Below are positions 1 through 8,007 of a stretch of 39,639 nt of DNA, piece after piece. The position numbers and the translations under genes were made by a program. The notes below the pieces were generated by a model. The model was not told the DNA's origin and did no database searches. It worked only from the letters and a program-made list of their open reading frames with translations. Position 1 is the first letter of the stretch; every line of letters starts with the position of its first letter. The stretch comes from an uncultured Lachnospiraceae bacterium (GTDB lineage: Bacteria > Bacillota > Clostridia > Lachnospirales > Lachnospiraceae): NCBI GenBank assembly GCA_910585205.1, contig CAJUCC010000027.1, positions 1 through 39,639 of the forward strand, read 5' to 3'.

Positions 1-1269
1 GATTTCGACCAGAAGGTGACGGATTATATGCTGGCCGAGTTTAAGCGCATGGAGGGTGTGGATCTGTCCAATGATAAGATGGCTCTGCAGAGATTAAAGG
101 AAGCCGCAGAGAAGGCAAAGAAAGAGCTGTCTTCTGCTACCACCACAAATATCAACCTGCCCTTTATCACCGCAACGGCAGACGGCCCCAAGCATTTTGA
201 CATGAATCTTACCCGGGCAAAATTTGACGAGCTGACCCACGATCTGGTGGAAAAGACGGCAGAGCCCGTAAACAATGCCCTGCGGGATGCCGGCGTTACG
301 GCTTCCGAGCTTGGCAAGGTGCTGCTGGTAGGCGGTTCCACACGTATCCCGGCCGTGCAGGATAAGGTGAAAGCGCTGACAGGACATGAACCCAGCAAGA
401 GCCTGAACCCTGACGAGTGTGTGGCAATCGGTGCATCCATTCAGGGCGGCAAGCTGGCAGGGGATGCCGGCGCAGGGGAGATTCTGCTTCTGGACGTAAC
501 ACCGCTTTCGCTGTCGATTGAGACACAGGGCGGTTTGGCAACAAGACTGATCGAAAGAAATACAACGATACCGACGAAAAAGAGTCAGGTATTTTCCACG
601 GCGGCGGACAATCAGACTGCAGTTGATATTAACGTAGTACAGGGCGAGAGACAGCTTGCAAAAGATAACAAGTCTCTGGGGCAGTTCAGACTGGACGGTA
701 TTCCGCCCGCTCCCCGCGGCATTCCGCAGATTGAAGTTACGTTTGACATCGATGCCAATGGTATCGTAAATGTATCGGCGAAAGATCTGGGAACCGGCAA
801 GGAGCAGCACATTACGATTACCGCCGGTTCCAATATGTCCGACGAGGACATTGAAAAGGCGGTAAAAGAAGCGGCAGAGTATGAGGCGCAGGACAAGAAG
901 CGGAAAGAGGCGATCGATGCGAGAAATGATGCGGATTCCTTTGTATTCCAGACGGAGAAGGCGCTGAACGATGTGGGCGACAAAATCGCGGAGAGTGACA
1001 AGAGCGCTGTAGAGGCAGATCTTGCGGCATTGAAAGAACTGCTGGAAAAGACGAAAGATACGGAAATGTCGGAAGCGCAGGTAGCCGAGATGAAGGCGGC
1101 ACAGGAAAAACTGATGCAGAGTGCACAGGCATTGTTTACGAAGGTATATGAGCAGGCACAGGCTGCCGGTGCAGGCGCGGGTCCTGATATGAGCGGCGCA
1201 CAGGCGGGGCCGGCCGATGATGCGGGCGCGTCAGACGATGTGGTGGACGGAGATTACAGAGAAGTATAG
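1..1269 (+). CDS. dnaK: Hsp70 chaperone DnaK, 3' part (5' end outside window)
   Basis: ATP-dependent cytosolic chaperone that binds exposed hydrophobic peptides, working with DnaJ and GrpE. The frame is open from base 1, so the gene is cut by the window edge: 422 residues are present of about 610-620 usual, and roughly the first 200 (N-terminal ATPase lobe) are missing. Seen here: the end of the nucleotide-binding domain with LLVGGSTRIPAV and NPDECVAIGASIQGG, then DVTPLSLSIETQGG opening the substrate-binding domain. The helical lid follows, with a Gly/Ala-rich low-complexity tail and an acidic end resembling the usual EEVD-like terminus (DDVVDGDYREV). dnaJ follows after 68 bases, the standard Firmicute hrcA-grpE-dnaK-dnaJ order. 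An internal GTG at 16 is not the start, because conserved coding runs upstream of it. Identification is certain. Confidence 0.98.
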   Translation, partial: DFDQKVTDYMLAEFKRMEGVDLSNDKMALQRLKEAAEKAKKELSSATTTNINLPFITATADGPKHFDMNLTRAKFDELTHDLVEKTAEPVNNALRDAGVTASELGKVLLVGGSTRIPAVQDKVKALTGHEPSKSLNPDECVAIGASIQGGKLAGDAGAGEILLLDVTPLSLSIETQGGLATRLIERNTTIPTKKSQVFSTAADNQTAVDINVVQGERQLAKDNKSLGQFRLDGIPPAPRGIPQIEVTFDIDANGIVNVSAKDLGTGKEQHITITAGSNMSDEDIEKAVKEAAEYEAQDKKRKEAIDARNDADSFVFQTEKALNDVGDKIAESDKSAVEADLAALKELLEKTKDTEMSEAQVAEMKAAQEKLMQSAQALFTKVYEQAQAAGAGAGPDMSGAQAGPADDAGASDDVVDGDYREV

Positions 1270-1282
1270 TACAGAAAACAGC

Positions 1283-1313
1283 GTATGGGGCATGGGACTG
1301 GTGTGCCCCATAC
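1283..1313 (+). other. Intercistronic hairpin between dnaK and dnaJ
   Basis: A perfect 10-bp inverted repeat (GTATGGGGCA at 1283-1292, TGCCCCATAC at 1304-1313) with an 11-nt loop. No T-run follows, so it is not an ordinary intrinsic terminator. It could adjust the dnaK:dnaJ ratio by mRNA processing or protection of the dnaK 3' end; that role is inference. Confidence 0.6.
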
Positions 1314-1337
1314 ATGCATGAGAAAAGGTAGATTGTT

Positions 1338-2504
1338 ATGGCAGAGCAGAAACGTGATTATTACGAAGTCCTTGGAGTGGAAAAAGGTGCCGACGAGGCA
1401 GCGATTAAAAAAGCATACAGAGTTCTTGCCAAGAAATACCATCCCGATGTGAATCCGGGAGACAAGGAGGCAGAACAGAAATTTAAGGAAGCATCCGAAG
1501 CCTATGCCATACTCAGTGATCCGGAGAAACGGCGGCAGTATGACCAGTTCGGGCATGCCGCATTTGACGGCGGCAGCGGCGGTTTTGGCGGCTTTGACTT
1601 TAACGGCGCGGATTTTGGCGATATATTTGGGGATTTGTTCGGCGATCTGTTCGGCGGCCGGCGCGCCGGCCGGGGCAGCAACGGTCCGATGAAAGGCGCG
1701 AATGTCAGGACGAGTGTCCGCATCAAATTCGAAGAAGCCGTTTTTGGCGTTGAGAAGGAGATCGAACTGACATTAAAGGACGAGTGCCCCAACTGCCATG
1801 GCAGCGGTGCGAAACCGGGAACAAGCCCGGAAACCTGCCCGAAGTGCGGCGGCAAGGGCCAGGTCGTGTTCACGCAGCAGTCTTTCTTCGGCACGGTCCG
1901 CAATGTGCAGACCTGCCCGGAGTGCAGCGGCAGCGGAAAAGTCATCAAAGATAAGTGCGGAGACTGCCATGGCAGCGGCTATATTGCCAATCGCAAAAAG
2001 ATACAGATCAGCGTACCGGCGGGAATCGATAACGGGCAGAGTGTCCGCATCCGTGACAAGGGCGAGCCGGGCATAAACGGCGGCCCGAGGGGTGATCTGC
2101 TCGTGGAGGTAATCGTACAGCGTCATCCGATTTTCCAGCGGCAGGACTATAATATTTATTCCACCGTACCGGTTTCGTTTGCAGTGGCAGCGCTCGGCGG
2201 TGAGGTTGTGATCGATACGGTAGACGGCAAAGTGATCTATGAAGTAAAAGCCGGCACGCAGACTGACACGCGTGTCAGATTAAAGGGGAAAGGCGTTCCC
2301 ACCCTGCGAAACAAAGATGTCAGAGGGGATCATTATGTCACGCTTGTCGTGCAGATACCGGATAAACTTTCCCATGAAGCAAAGGATTTACTGCGGAAAT
2401 TTGACGAAATCACAGGCGACAGCCTGAACGCGGCAAAAAAGGCGGAATCCGGGAAAAGCGGAAGTGAAACAAAAGATAAAAAGAAAAAAGGATTCTGGAA
2501 ATGA
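1338..2504 (+). CDS. dnaJ: Hsp40 co-chaperone DnaJ
   Basis: Stimulates DnaK ATPase and delivers unfolded substrates in the cytoplasm. At 388 residues it is full length for a type I DnaJ. The J domain covers about residues 5-70 with the HPD motif at 35-37. A Gly/Phe-rich linker spans about 75-115. Four CxxCxGxG-type zinc modules have their cysteine pairs at 150/153, 167/170, 193/196 and 207/210. The two C-terminal beta domains follow, then a Lys-rich tail. The stop overlaps the next start as ATGA at 2501-2504, so the YfhO-family gene is translationally coupled to it. The ATG at 1338 gives the canonical N-terminus (KRDYYEVLGV). Identification is certain. Confidence 0.98.
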   Translation: MAEQKRDYYEVLGVEKGADEAAIKKAYRVLAKKYHPDVNPGDKEAEQKFKEASEAYAILSDPEKRRQYDQFGHAAFDGGSGGFGGFDFNGADFGDIFGDLFGDLFGGRRAGRGSNGPMKGANVRTSVRIKFEEAVFGVEKEIELTLKDECPNCHGSGAKPGTSPETCPKCGGKGQVVFTQQSFFGTVRNVQTCPECSGSGKVIKDKCGDCHGSGYIANRKKIQISVPAGIDNGQSVRIRDKGEPGINGGPRGDLLVEVIVQRHPIFQRQDYNIYSTVPVSFAVAALGGEVVIDTVDGKVIYEVKAGTQTDTRVRLKGKGVPTLRNKDVRGDHYVTLVVQIPDKLSHEAKDLLRKFDEITGDSLNAAKKAESGKSGSETKDKKKKGFWK

Positions 2505-4702
2505 GCAAAAATAATCAGGACAGAATATGGGTCAAAAACAGCGATGCGCAGGCAGAGCTGTTTTTGTCTGTCAAGCGAAGGAATGCGGCAGTCATGAAAA
2601 AATGGGGGCAAAAACATACATTGTTATTGTATACCATACTGTTTTTCCTTGTCGCCCTGTGCGGCTATCTGGTTTTATTCAAAGATGGCCGCTCGACCGT
2701 ATATGCAAGTGACGGGATCGGACAGTACTACCCGGCATTTCTTTATATCGGACAGTATGTGCAGGAATTTTTCCGGAATCTGCTGCGGGGCACACCGGCA
2801 TTCCCGCTCTTTGATCTGTCAATCGGCATGGGGGAAGATGTCATTGGTGTGCTGAATTATTACGGATTTGGCGATCCGCTGAATCTGCTGGCCGTTTTTG
2901 TGACAAAGGAAAACAGCGCCTGGCTTTTTACCGTATTATTTTTTCTGCGGTTATGGCTGGCGGGCATTGCTTTTCGGAAATACTGCGATGTCATGCGGCT
3001 GGACCGGGTAATCGCTGCTTTCGGAGCGCTCTGCTATGTTTTTTCGGGATTTGCGATATATGGGGGAGCGATGTACAGCGAATGGGCATCCGTTTTGATT
3101 TATTTTCCGCTTATGCTGCTCGGAGTGGAAAAACTGTTTCGGCCCGGCGGGAAACCGTATGCGCTTGTTTTTGCCGTTGCGTACGGTGCGCTGTGCGGTT
3201 TTTACTTTTTGTATATGTGCAGCCTTGCGCTTGGGCTATATTGCGCAGTACGGCTGATTGCCCTGTACGGCGTGAAAAACCGGAAGGTGATTGTGCAAAG
3301 GTGCATTCATTGCCTTCTCTGGTATTGTCTGGGCATTTTTCTGGCGGCGCCGTTTCTTTTTCCGGCTTTGCAGGCGTTTCTGGGAAGCGAACGATCAGGG
3401 AGCAATATATTTGACATTATATGTGATGTGAGAAATTATATCCCGCATGGCAACGACAAACTGGGGGCGCTTTTATATGACGCGTTTCCGGACGGCAGAA
3501 ATTATCTGCTTGGAATCGGGCCGCTGCAGGTGACAGCGGTCTTTCTCCTCCTGCGTATGCGGGGCAGCCGGAGCGTCTGGCAGCTGCGGTGTGCGCTGGC
3601 AATCGCCCTTGTGGGTCTGCATCTGCCGATTACGGATTACCTGTTCAATGCGTTTGGGGAATCCAATGACCGCTGGGTGTTTCTGATTCAGTTTTTTCTG
3701 GCAGTTGTCGTGGTATTCGCCGTTTCCTGTGTCAAAAGAGCGGATACCTCCCATACAGAGAAAAAACTGATTCTGGGCATGGTATATATTTTGGCGCCGC
3801 TGCAGTTTACGGCCGTGATCTGGAATGTTTTTCTTTCTGACGGCGGTGACTGGATCGAAAATTTTATCCGTTATGATGACTGTGCGGTTTATGTGGATTC
3901 GCCATACTGTTATTCCGATATTCTGCAGGAGGATACGGAGCTGTTTCGGGTATCGAACGATTCGCTGACAGGCATAAACGGACGGCCGGAAAATGTGGCG
4001 ATGCTGCATGACTATCACGGCCTGACTTACTGGTTCAGTATGATAAACGGCAATGTTCAGACTTGTGTCAATCAATGGCTGGATGCGGCGCTTAACTGGC
4101 GCTCTTATGGATTCGATCATATTGCCGTTTATGAGACGTTTTCCGGTGTGAAATATGATATGCGGAACGATAACGGGGCGGTTGCGGATAATTTCAGACT
4201 GGCAGATACCGTGTCTTTTCATGGTCAGTCGTGGCATATCTATGAAAATGAGGACTATTTTGGTCTGGCCTGTGTACGCGATCGCCGGGAGAGTCAGAGA
4301 TTGTGGGAAGAAGCAGACGGGTATGCGGATTATTACAGTGCGCTGCTTGGGCAGATCGGGGATAATCACGAAGTAACGGCGCTGACGTATGACAAAAGCA
4401 CAAACCACATTACCTGTGAAGTAAATGTCGAAGCGGGAGCCGAGTTGCTTGTACTGATTCCTTACAGCGAAAACTGGAGGGCGGCTGTGGATGGGGAAGC
4501 CGTGGAGATTCGCCGGACAGACATTATGTATATGGCGGTTATGCCGGATGCGCCGGGAGAGCATGAAATCCGCATCACATACCATAACACTGCTTTTACG
4601 GCAGGGATGATCTGTATGGCGGCGGCGGCAGCCATCCTTTTTCTGTATCAAATCACTTTTTTATTTTCCCGTACCATCTTGCACAATCCTCGTGCGATGT
4701 AG
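2501..4702 (+). CDS. YfhO-family polytopic membrane protein
   Basis: Integral membrane protein of 733 residues. A cytosolic N-terminus of about 30 residues precedes roughly ten hydrophobic segments between residues 35 and 430. A large hydrophilic, Tyr/Asp-rich domain spans about 440-695 and is probably extracytoplasmic; a final membrane segment lies at about 700-722. The sequence after the first segment (ASDGIGQYYPAF) and the overall layout match the YfhO family (GT-C-like fold, linked in Bacillus/Listeria-type bacteria to glycosylation of cell-surface polymers). The role as a lipid-linked sugar transferase is inferred from the family; no substrate can be assigned. The start overlaps the dnaJ stop by 4 bases, so expression is coupled to the chaperone operon, which is unusual company for an envelope protein. 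Confidence 0.85.
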   Translation: MSKNNQDRIWVKNSDAQAELFLSVKRRNAAVMKKWGQKHTLLLYTILFFLVALCGYLVLFKDGRSTVYASDGIGQYYPAFLYIGQYVQEFFRNLLRGTPAFPLFDLSIGMGEDVIGVLNYYGFGDPLNLLAVFVTKENSAWLFTVLFFLRLWLAGIAFRKYCDVMRLDRVIAAFGALCYVFSGFAIYGGAMYSEWASVLIYFPLMLLGVEKLFRPGGKPYALVFAVAYGALCGFYFLYMCSLALGLYCAVRLIALYGVKNRKVIVQRCIHCLLWYCLGIFLAAPFLFPALQAFLGSERSGSNIFDIICDVRNYIPHGNDKLGALLYDAFPDGRNYLLGIGPLQVTAVFLLLRMRGSRSVWQLRCALAIALVGLHLPITDYLFNAFGESNDRWVFLIQFFLAVVVVFAVSCVKRADTSHTEKKLILGMVYILAPLQFTAVIWNVFLSDGGDWIENFIRYDDCAVYVDSPYCYSDILQEDTELFRVSNDSLTGINGRPENVAMLHDYHGLTYWFSMINGNVQTCVNQWLDAALNWRSYGFDHIAVYETFSGVKYDMRNDNGAVADNFRLADTVSFHGQSWHIYENEDYFGLACVRDRRESQRLWEEADGYADYYSALLGQIGDNHEVTALTYDKSTNHITCEVNVEAGAELLVLIPYSENWRAAVDGEAVEIRRTDIMYMAVMPDAPGEHEIRITYHNTAFTAGMICMAAAAAILFLYQITFLFSRTILHNPRAM

Positions 4703-4708
4703 TAAAAT
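4679..4708 (+). promoter_or_regulatory. Probable promoter for the 4756 gene pair
   Basis: TTGCAC at 4679-4684, an 18-bp spacer and TAAAAT at 4703-4708, overlapping the end of the YfhO-family gene. It would start transcription near 4715, about 40 bases before the next start codon. Confidence 0.45.
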
Positions 4709-4755
4709 GGGCAGTAGAAAGTGGGCGTATAAATGAAAAAGGGGGGGGTGATAAA

Positions 4756-5199
4756 ATGGCTGCCAATGCAGAGAATAAGCTTGGCCGGATGCTGGCGGAA
4801 TGCCCTGCCGACAAATTGAAGATTGCCATTCAGGCCGGATGGAGAACCGCTTTCTGTATCTTGCTGGATATTATGAATTTCGGCGGCATTGCAGCGATCC
4901 GCAACTGGGGTGAGGTGCCTCCTTCGGGGAGCACGATTGTGGTGAATCTGGTGCTGACGGTGGTGTTCGGATTTTACCCGTTGATACATCTCAGAGAATA
5001 TCTGGCTTTTTACGAGTATGGAATCGTCTATCGCAAGAGAACGTATTACTGGTCTGATCTGGGCCAGGCAGGGTGGCGTGACCATACATACGGCGGATTT
5101 TTTCGCAGTATCCTGATGGATACCAATCGGAGGGTGTTTGACGTCACCTATGTACAGAATGCAAAAAGACAGTTTAACAGAGCGTATATGAATCAGTAG
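4756..5199 (+). CDS. Small membrane protein, probable PH-like (DUF6585-type) domain
   Basis: A 147-residue protein I cannot name with certainty. A hydrophilic N-terminus is followed by two hydrophobic segments at about residues 32-48 and 57-77. A compact C-terminal region begins YEYGIVYRKRTYYWSDL, which resembles the first strands of bacterial PH-like domains such as DUF6585 (strand, Gly turn, aromatic strand, then W-x-D-L). The ATG at 4756 is preceded by an A5-G8 homopolymer that supplies the Shine-Dalgarno element. The next gene starts 22 bases after the stop and also has a membrane anchor plus a soluble domain, so the two may form a complex. The PH-like assignment is inference from pattern only. 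Confidence 0.6.
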   Translation: MAANAENKLGRMLAECPADKLKIAIQAGWRTAFCILLDIMNFGGIAAIRNWGEVPPSGSTIVVNLVLTVVFGFYPLIHLREYLAFYEYGIVYRKRTYYWSDLGQAGWRDHTYGGFFRSILMDTNRRVFDVTYVQNAKRQFNRAYMNQ

Positions 5200-5221
5200 G
5201 ATGCTCTGCAGGAGGAGAAAA

Positions 5222-5836
5222 ATGTTATTAACTACATATTATGGGTTTACCATCCCACAGATCGCGGCGATGGTAGTCGGACTGATTGTTGTGATCTTTA
5301 TTTATGTCATGATCCGGGATAAAATAAACCGGAATAAAGCGAAGGGCGGAGAAGACAAAGAGCATGTCTGGAATATTCTACAGAAATGTGTGCCGGGCGT
5401 GGAGAATTATACGCGGGCATACGGCACCTGGGAGTGGGAGACCTATCAGGGAAAGAAAACAACGACAACATACTGGTATTATGCGCTTGCTTTTAACGCA
5501 GAACGCCTGTATATCGTGCCGCTGTCCTGCGAGGGCGGCGATCTGAGTTACACGAACGCCTACTGTCTCGAGAAAAAGGATGTTGCCATTGTCAACAGTA
5601 AAAAGGGCGCTATCTGGGTGGAACTGTATGACAGAAGCCAGAAAGAACTGCTTTCGGTTATGGTAGCGGAAGAAAATCTGAATGACGACAAATATCATCC
5701 GGTCAATATTATCCAGCCGGATGAGGCAAAGGCATTTCTGGCATGGAAAGACAAATGGATGGATGAGATTAACGCCGCAAACCATGTGGAAGTTACGGGA
5801 AAGATGAAAAAACCGGTAAAAGTGCAGAAGGTGTAA
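5222..5836 (+). CDS. Membrane-anchored protein of unknown function
   Basis: A 204-residue protein with one N-terminal membrane segment (about residues 10-31, IAAMVVGLIVVIFIYVMI). A charged linker and a soluble domain follow, rich in Tyr/Trp, with alternating strands and a C-terminal helix (DEAKAFLAWKDKWMDEI). The layout suggests a cytosolic PH-like beta-barrel with a closing helix, similar in idea to its upstream neighbour; I do not recognise a named family. The start at 5222 is chosen over an in-frame ATG at 5201 because GGAGGAG at 5211-5217 is correctly spaced only for 5222. The gene ends just before a strong terminator. Confidence 0.65.
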   Translation: MLLTTYYGFTIPQIAAMVVGLIVVIFIYVMIRDKINRNKAKGGEDKEHVWNILQKCVPGVENYTRAYGTWEWETYQGKKTTTTYWYYALAFNAERLYIVPLSCEGGDLSYTNAYCLEKKDVAIVNSKKGAIWVELYDRSQKELLSVMVAEENLNDDKYHPVNIIQPDEAKAFLAWKDKWMDEINAANHVEVTGKMKKPVKVQKV

Positions 5837-5867
5837 CGGCATATGCCGCCGCATGAAGTAACGTTAA

Positions 5868-5905
5868 AATCCGCCGCAGTTGATCGGGACTGCGGCGGAT
5901 TTTTT
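5868..5905. terminator. Bidirectional intrinsic terminator
   Basis: A perfect 13-bp stem (AATCCGCCGCAGT at 5868-5880 with ACTGCGGCGGATT at 5889-5901) and an 8-nt loop, followed by T's on the plus strand and preceded by A's (T's on the minus strand). It separates the convergent genes ending at 5836 (+) and 5932 (-). Confidence 0.9.
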
Positions 5906-5931
5906 CTCATTATACAGGCGGTTTTGCGGAA

Positions 5932-6837
5932 TTACAGATAGGCATCGAGACAGATGGTATCGCCCAGAACTTCCCGGGCCGCCTGCAGTGTCAGATCCGC
6001 TCTTGCCTGTGTGCTCCATTTGACAAGCGTCAGGCATCGGTTTTCGATTTCGATACCGGTGATTCCGGTGGGATGAATACAGCTGCCGGTATTGCAGTAG
6101 GGCGACTCTTTGGTGCCGATCATCGGATGATGGGTATGGCCGGTGACAAGAAGATGTCTGTGATCCTGCGCCCATTTGACAAGGCGCTGTTCGGATTTCT
6201 TTTTCCTGCGGTTATTTTTTGCCGCGCTGGTGGGATCGGGAATGCCGAGCTTTTCGAGCGGCCGCCATACATAACGCACGAGAAAACGGGACAGGAGCCA
6301 GAAGGTACTGTTCAGCGGATCCGCCTGATGGCCATGCGTCAGATAGATGTCGGTCTTGCGGTTTATGTCCTGCAGGATGATGCCGGAATAGAACGTAATA
6401 TCGGGACAAAGGGGCCGTTCCTGCAGAGAATGGTCACAAAAGTAGCTGTGCAGGTGCTCCTGCCGGAATCTGTTCCGGCGCTTTACCATGTCATGATTGC
6501 CGTATACCGCATACATCCGGCCTGCGGAATAGTAGCGGGATATGATTTCGAAACTGCGGGGATGGATTTCCTTGATTTTCTGAAAGGAACGGTTTTCCCA
6601 CAGTTCATCACCGTCACCGAGTTCCAGATAGGTAAATCCTCTGCGGAAATAATGCTGCAGGGCTGCCAGATAGAGATACTCGTTTGACAGAAAATTGTCG
6701 TTCGCGTTCCCCACGCCTCTGTGACAATCGCTCAACAGGATATATTTGGAACAGGGACAGAGCGGCAGCCGGAGAGCGCCTTCGAAAGCGTTGGAAATGC
6801 GCCTTCGGGTGCGGGCGGCGGGAGTCAGCGGTATCAT
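5932..6837 (-). CDS. Calcineurin-like metallophosphoesterase
   Basis: A 301-residue dimetal phosphoesterase, probably cytosolic. The metal-binding set is visible in order: SDCHRG, GDGDELWE, YGNHDMV, THGHQAD and TGHTHHP, the D-x-H, GD-x-xD, GNHD, H and GHTH blocks of the family. The start at 6837 is chosen because a good AAAGGAG lies 9-10 bases upstream and the ATGA overlap (6834-6837) joins it to the stop of the upstream DUF4474 gene. An upstream in-frame ATG would extend it by 21 unconserved residues. The substrate is unknown; the fold includes nucleases, UDP-diacylglucosamine hydrolases and protein phosphatases. The insert NNRRKKKSEQR is strongly basic and might contact nucleic acid or membrane, which is inference. 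Confidence 0.88.
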   Translation of the reverse strand: MIPLTPAARTRRRISNAFEGALRLPLCPCSKYILLSDCHRGVGNANDNFLSNEYLYLAALQHYFRRGFTYLELGDGDELWENRSFQKIKEIHPRSFEIISRYYSAGRMYAVYGNHDMVKRRNRFRQEHLHSYFCDHSLQERPLCPDITFYSGIILQDINRKTDIYLTHGHQADPLNSTFWLLSRFLVRYVWRPLEKLGIPDPTSAAKNNRRKKKSEQRLVKWAQDHRHLLVTGHTHHPMIGTKESPYCNTGSCIHPTGITGIEIENRCLTLVKWSTQARADLTLQAAREVLGDTICLDAYL

Positions 6838-7748
6838 CGGCAGTGTCTCCTTTTTCGCCTGCATCGCGGCATTTTCTGCTTTCGGCATTTGCGGAAACAA
6901 AACATATGCCGGAACGCGGCGGGCAGGAAATAATACAGATAGAGCAGTTTATCCAGCGTACAGGTAAAAGGCCGGGTGATAAACCGGAATAATTTGCAGA
7001 ACAGCCGGTTTTCAAACTGAGAAATGTGGGCTGCCAGCCAGGGACGATGCTGTCTGGTACAGGGTACGGCGAATGTAAAGCATACCGTGAGGTCACAGAT
7101 AAAAAGCGCACATTCATTATAGCCGCTGTGCATCAGGCCATCGACAAAGCTTTGCAGCATGCAGGCGTTGGGAAAGGTGACAGAAGCTTTCATTGTCAGA
7201 TCTTCCGGTTCGCAAAAATGCCCGACATCGAATCCGGTCAGCCACCAGTGAACGCCGTGCAGAGAAAATAAAAGTCTTCCTTTAAAAAACAACTGCATGG
7301 TCATATACGGCATTTCCTGATCCGACACACTGTGAAACAGCGTTTTGTCATACTGCTCCGGGGCAATGACGGAATCGGCATGGTAGATACCGATTTCACC
7401 GCCGGTATTGATGCCGTACTGTCCCTTCCAGAATTCGATCAGCCATGTCCGGCCCTGATAATTAAAATAGATCGGCTCACAGTCAAACACCATATTAAAA
7501 TGTACAGCCGCCCGGTCAAACAGAGCGCAATATCCGAATTCCCGCTGCCAGGCGTCCTGTGTGGAGGTGACGATGTCCTGCTCCGGCAGATAGGAAAAAC
7601 CGAAGGGACAGAGCAGTTCATTGAGCGTACATACCTTCTGACAAAAATCCATACAGCGGATTTTTTCGATGATGCAGTTTTTCTTCCAGTAACACAGACA
7701 GAAAAAGAAGATGCAGAGAATCAGAAAGATTCCAAAAAAGAAGTACAT
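6834..7748 (-). CDS. DUF4474 domain-containing membrane-anchored protein
   Basis: A 304-residue protein. Residues 1-20 form a very hydrophobic N-terminal anchor (FFFGIFLILCIFFFCLCYW). The DUF4474 pattern follows: LCPFGFSYLPEQDIVTSTQDAWQRE is split over about residues 46-71, with FNYQGRTWLIEFWKGQYGI near 95-115 and GGEIGIYHA next. This is how Clostridia/Lachnospiraceae DUF4474 proteins look. Function is unknown. The C-terminal third is unusually rich in Cys and basic residues and ends in an Arg/Cys/His cluster. AGAAAGGACT gives a good RBS before the start at 7748. It is coupled by ATGA to the metallophosphoesterase, so the two proteins probably act together. Confidence 0.8.
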   Translation of the reverse strand: MYFFFGIFLILCIFFFCLCYWKKNCIIEKIRCMDFCQKVCTLNELLCPFGFSYLPEQDIVTSTQDAWQREFGYCALFDRAAVHFNMVFDCEPIYFNYQGRTWLIEFWKGQYGINTGGEIGIYHADSVIAPEQYDKTLFHSVSDQEMPYMTMQLFFKGRLLFSLHGVHWWLTGFDVGHFCEPEDLTMKASVTFPNACMLQSFVDGLMHSGYNECALFICDLTVCFTFAVPCTRQHRPWLAAHISQFENRLFCKLFRFITRPFTCTLDKLLYLYYFLPAAFRHMFCFRKCRKQKMPRCRRKRRHCR

Positions 7749-8007
7749 AACAGAGTCCTTTCTTCTGTTTCTTTATCATATGTAGGCATGTGGTGGGAGG
7801 GAACACGGCAGAGGGGAAAAAGTTTGGAATTTGTAGAAAAAGAGAGAAGCCGGGGCCGACAGGGAGCAGTCCCGGGAAATTCCCCGGGGCCGCCGCCCGC
7901 ATCCGTACAACATATTTCATATTTTCCTGCTTTTTCGTGTGGAAGTATTGCACGGGTTGTGCTAAAATGAATAGGAAATTTTCAGGGAGAACAGGACAAA
8001 CACCGTT
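7749..8007. other. Divergent intergenic region, DUF4474 / prmA
   Basis: 259 bases without a supported gene. It holds the RBS of the minus-strand DUF4474 gene, a GC-rich stretch around 7868-7897 with overlapping CCCGGG repeats that could fold, and an extended -10 promoter for prmA near 7958-7968. No RNA gene is recognised. Confidence 0.6.
7958..7968 (+). promoter_or_regulatory. Extended -10 promoter of prmA
   Basis: TGTGC directly precedes TAAAAT (7958-7968), matching the TRTGN extended -10 of Gram-positive sigma-A promoters. The -35 position (TGGAAG) is poor, as is common with an extended -10. The predicted transcription start is about 30 bases before the ATG. Confidence 0.5.

Noticed and set aside
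5201..5221. ATG at 5201 as start of the membrane protein ending at 5836
   Set aside because: The strong GGAGGAG lies downstream of it and serves the ATG at 5222.
7868..7897. GC-rich CCCGGG repeats before prmA as a terminator or riboswitch
   Set aside because: No T-run and no match to a known riboswitch core; possible folding only.
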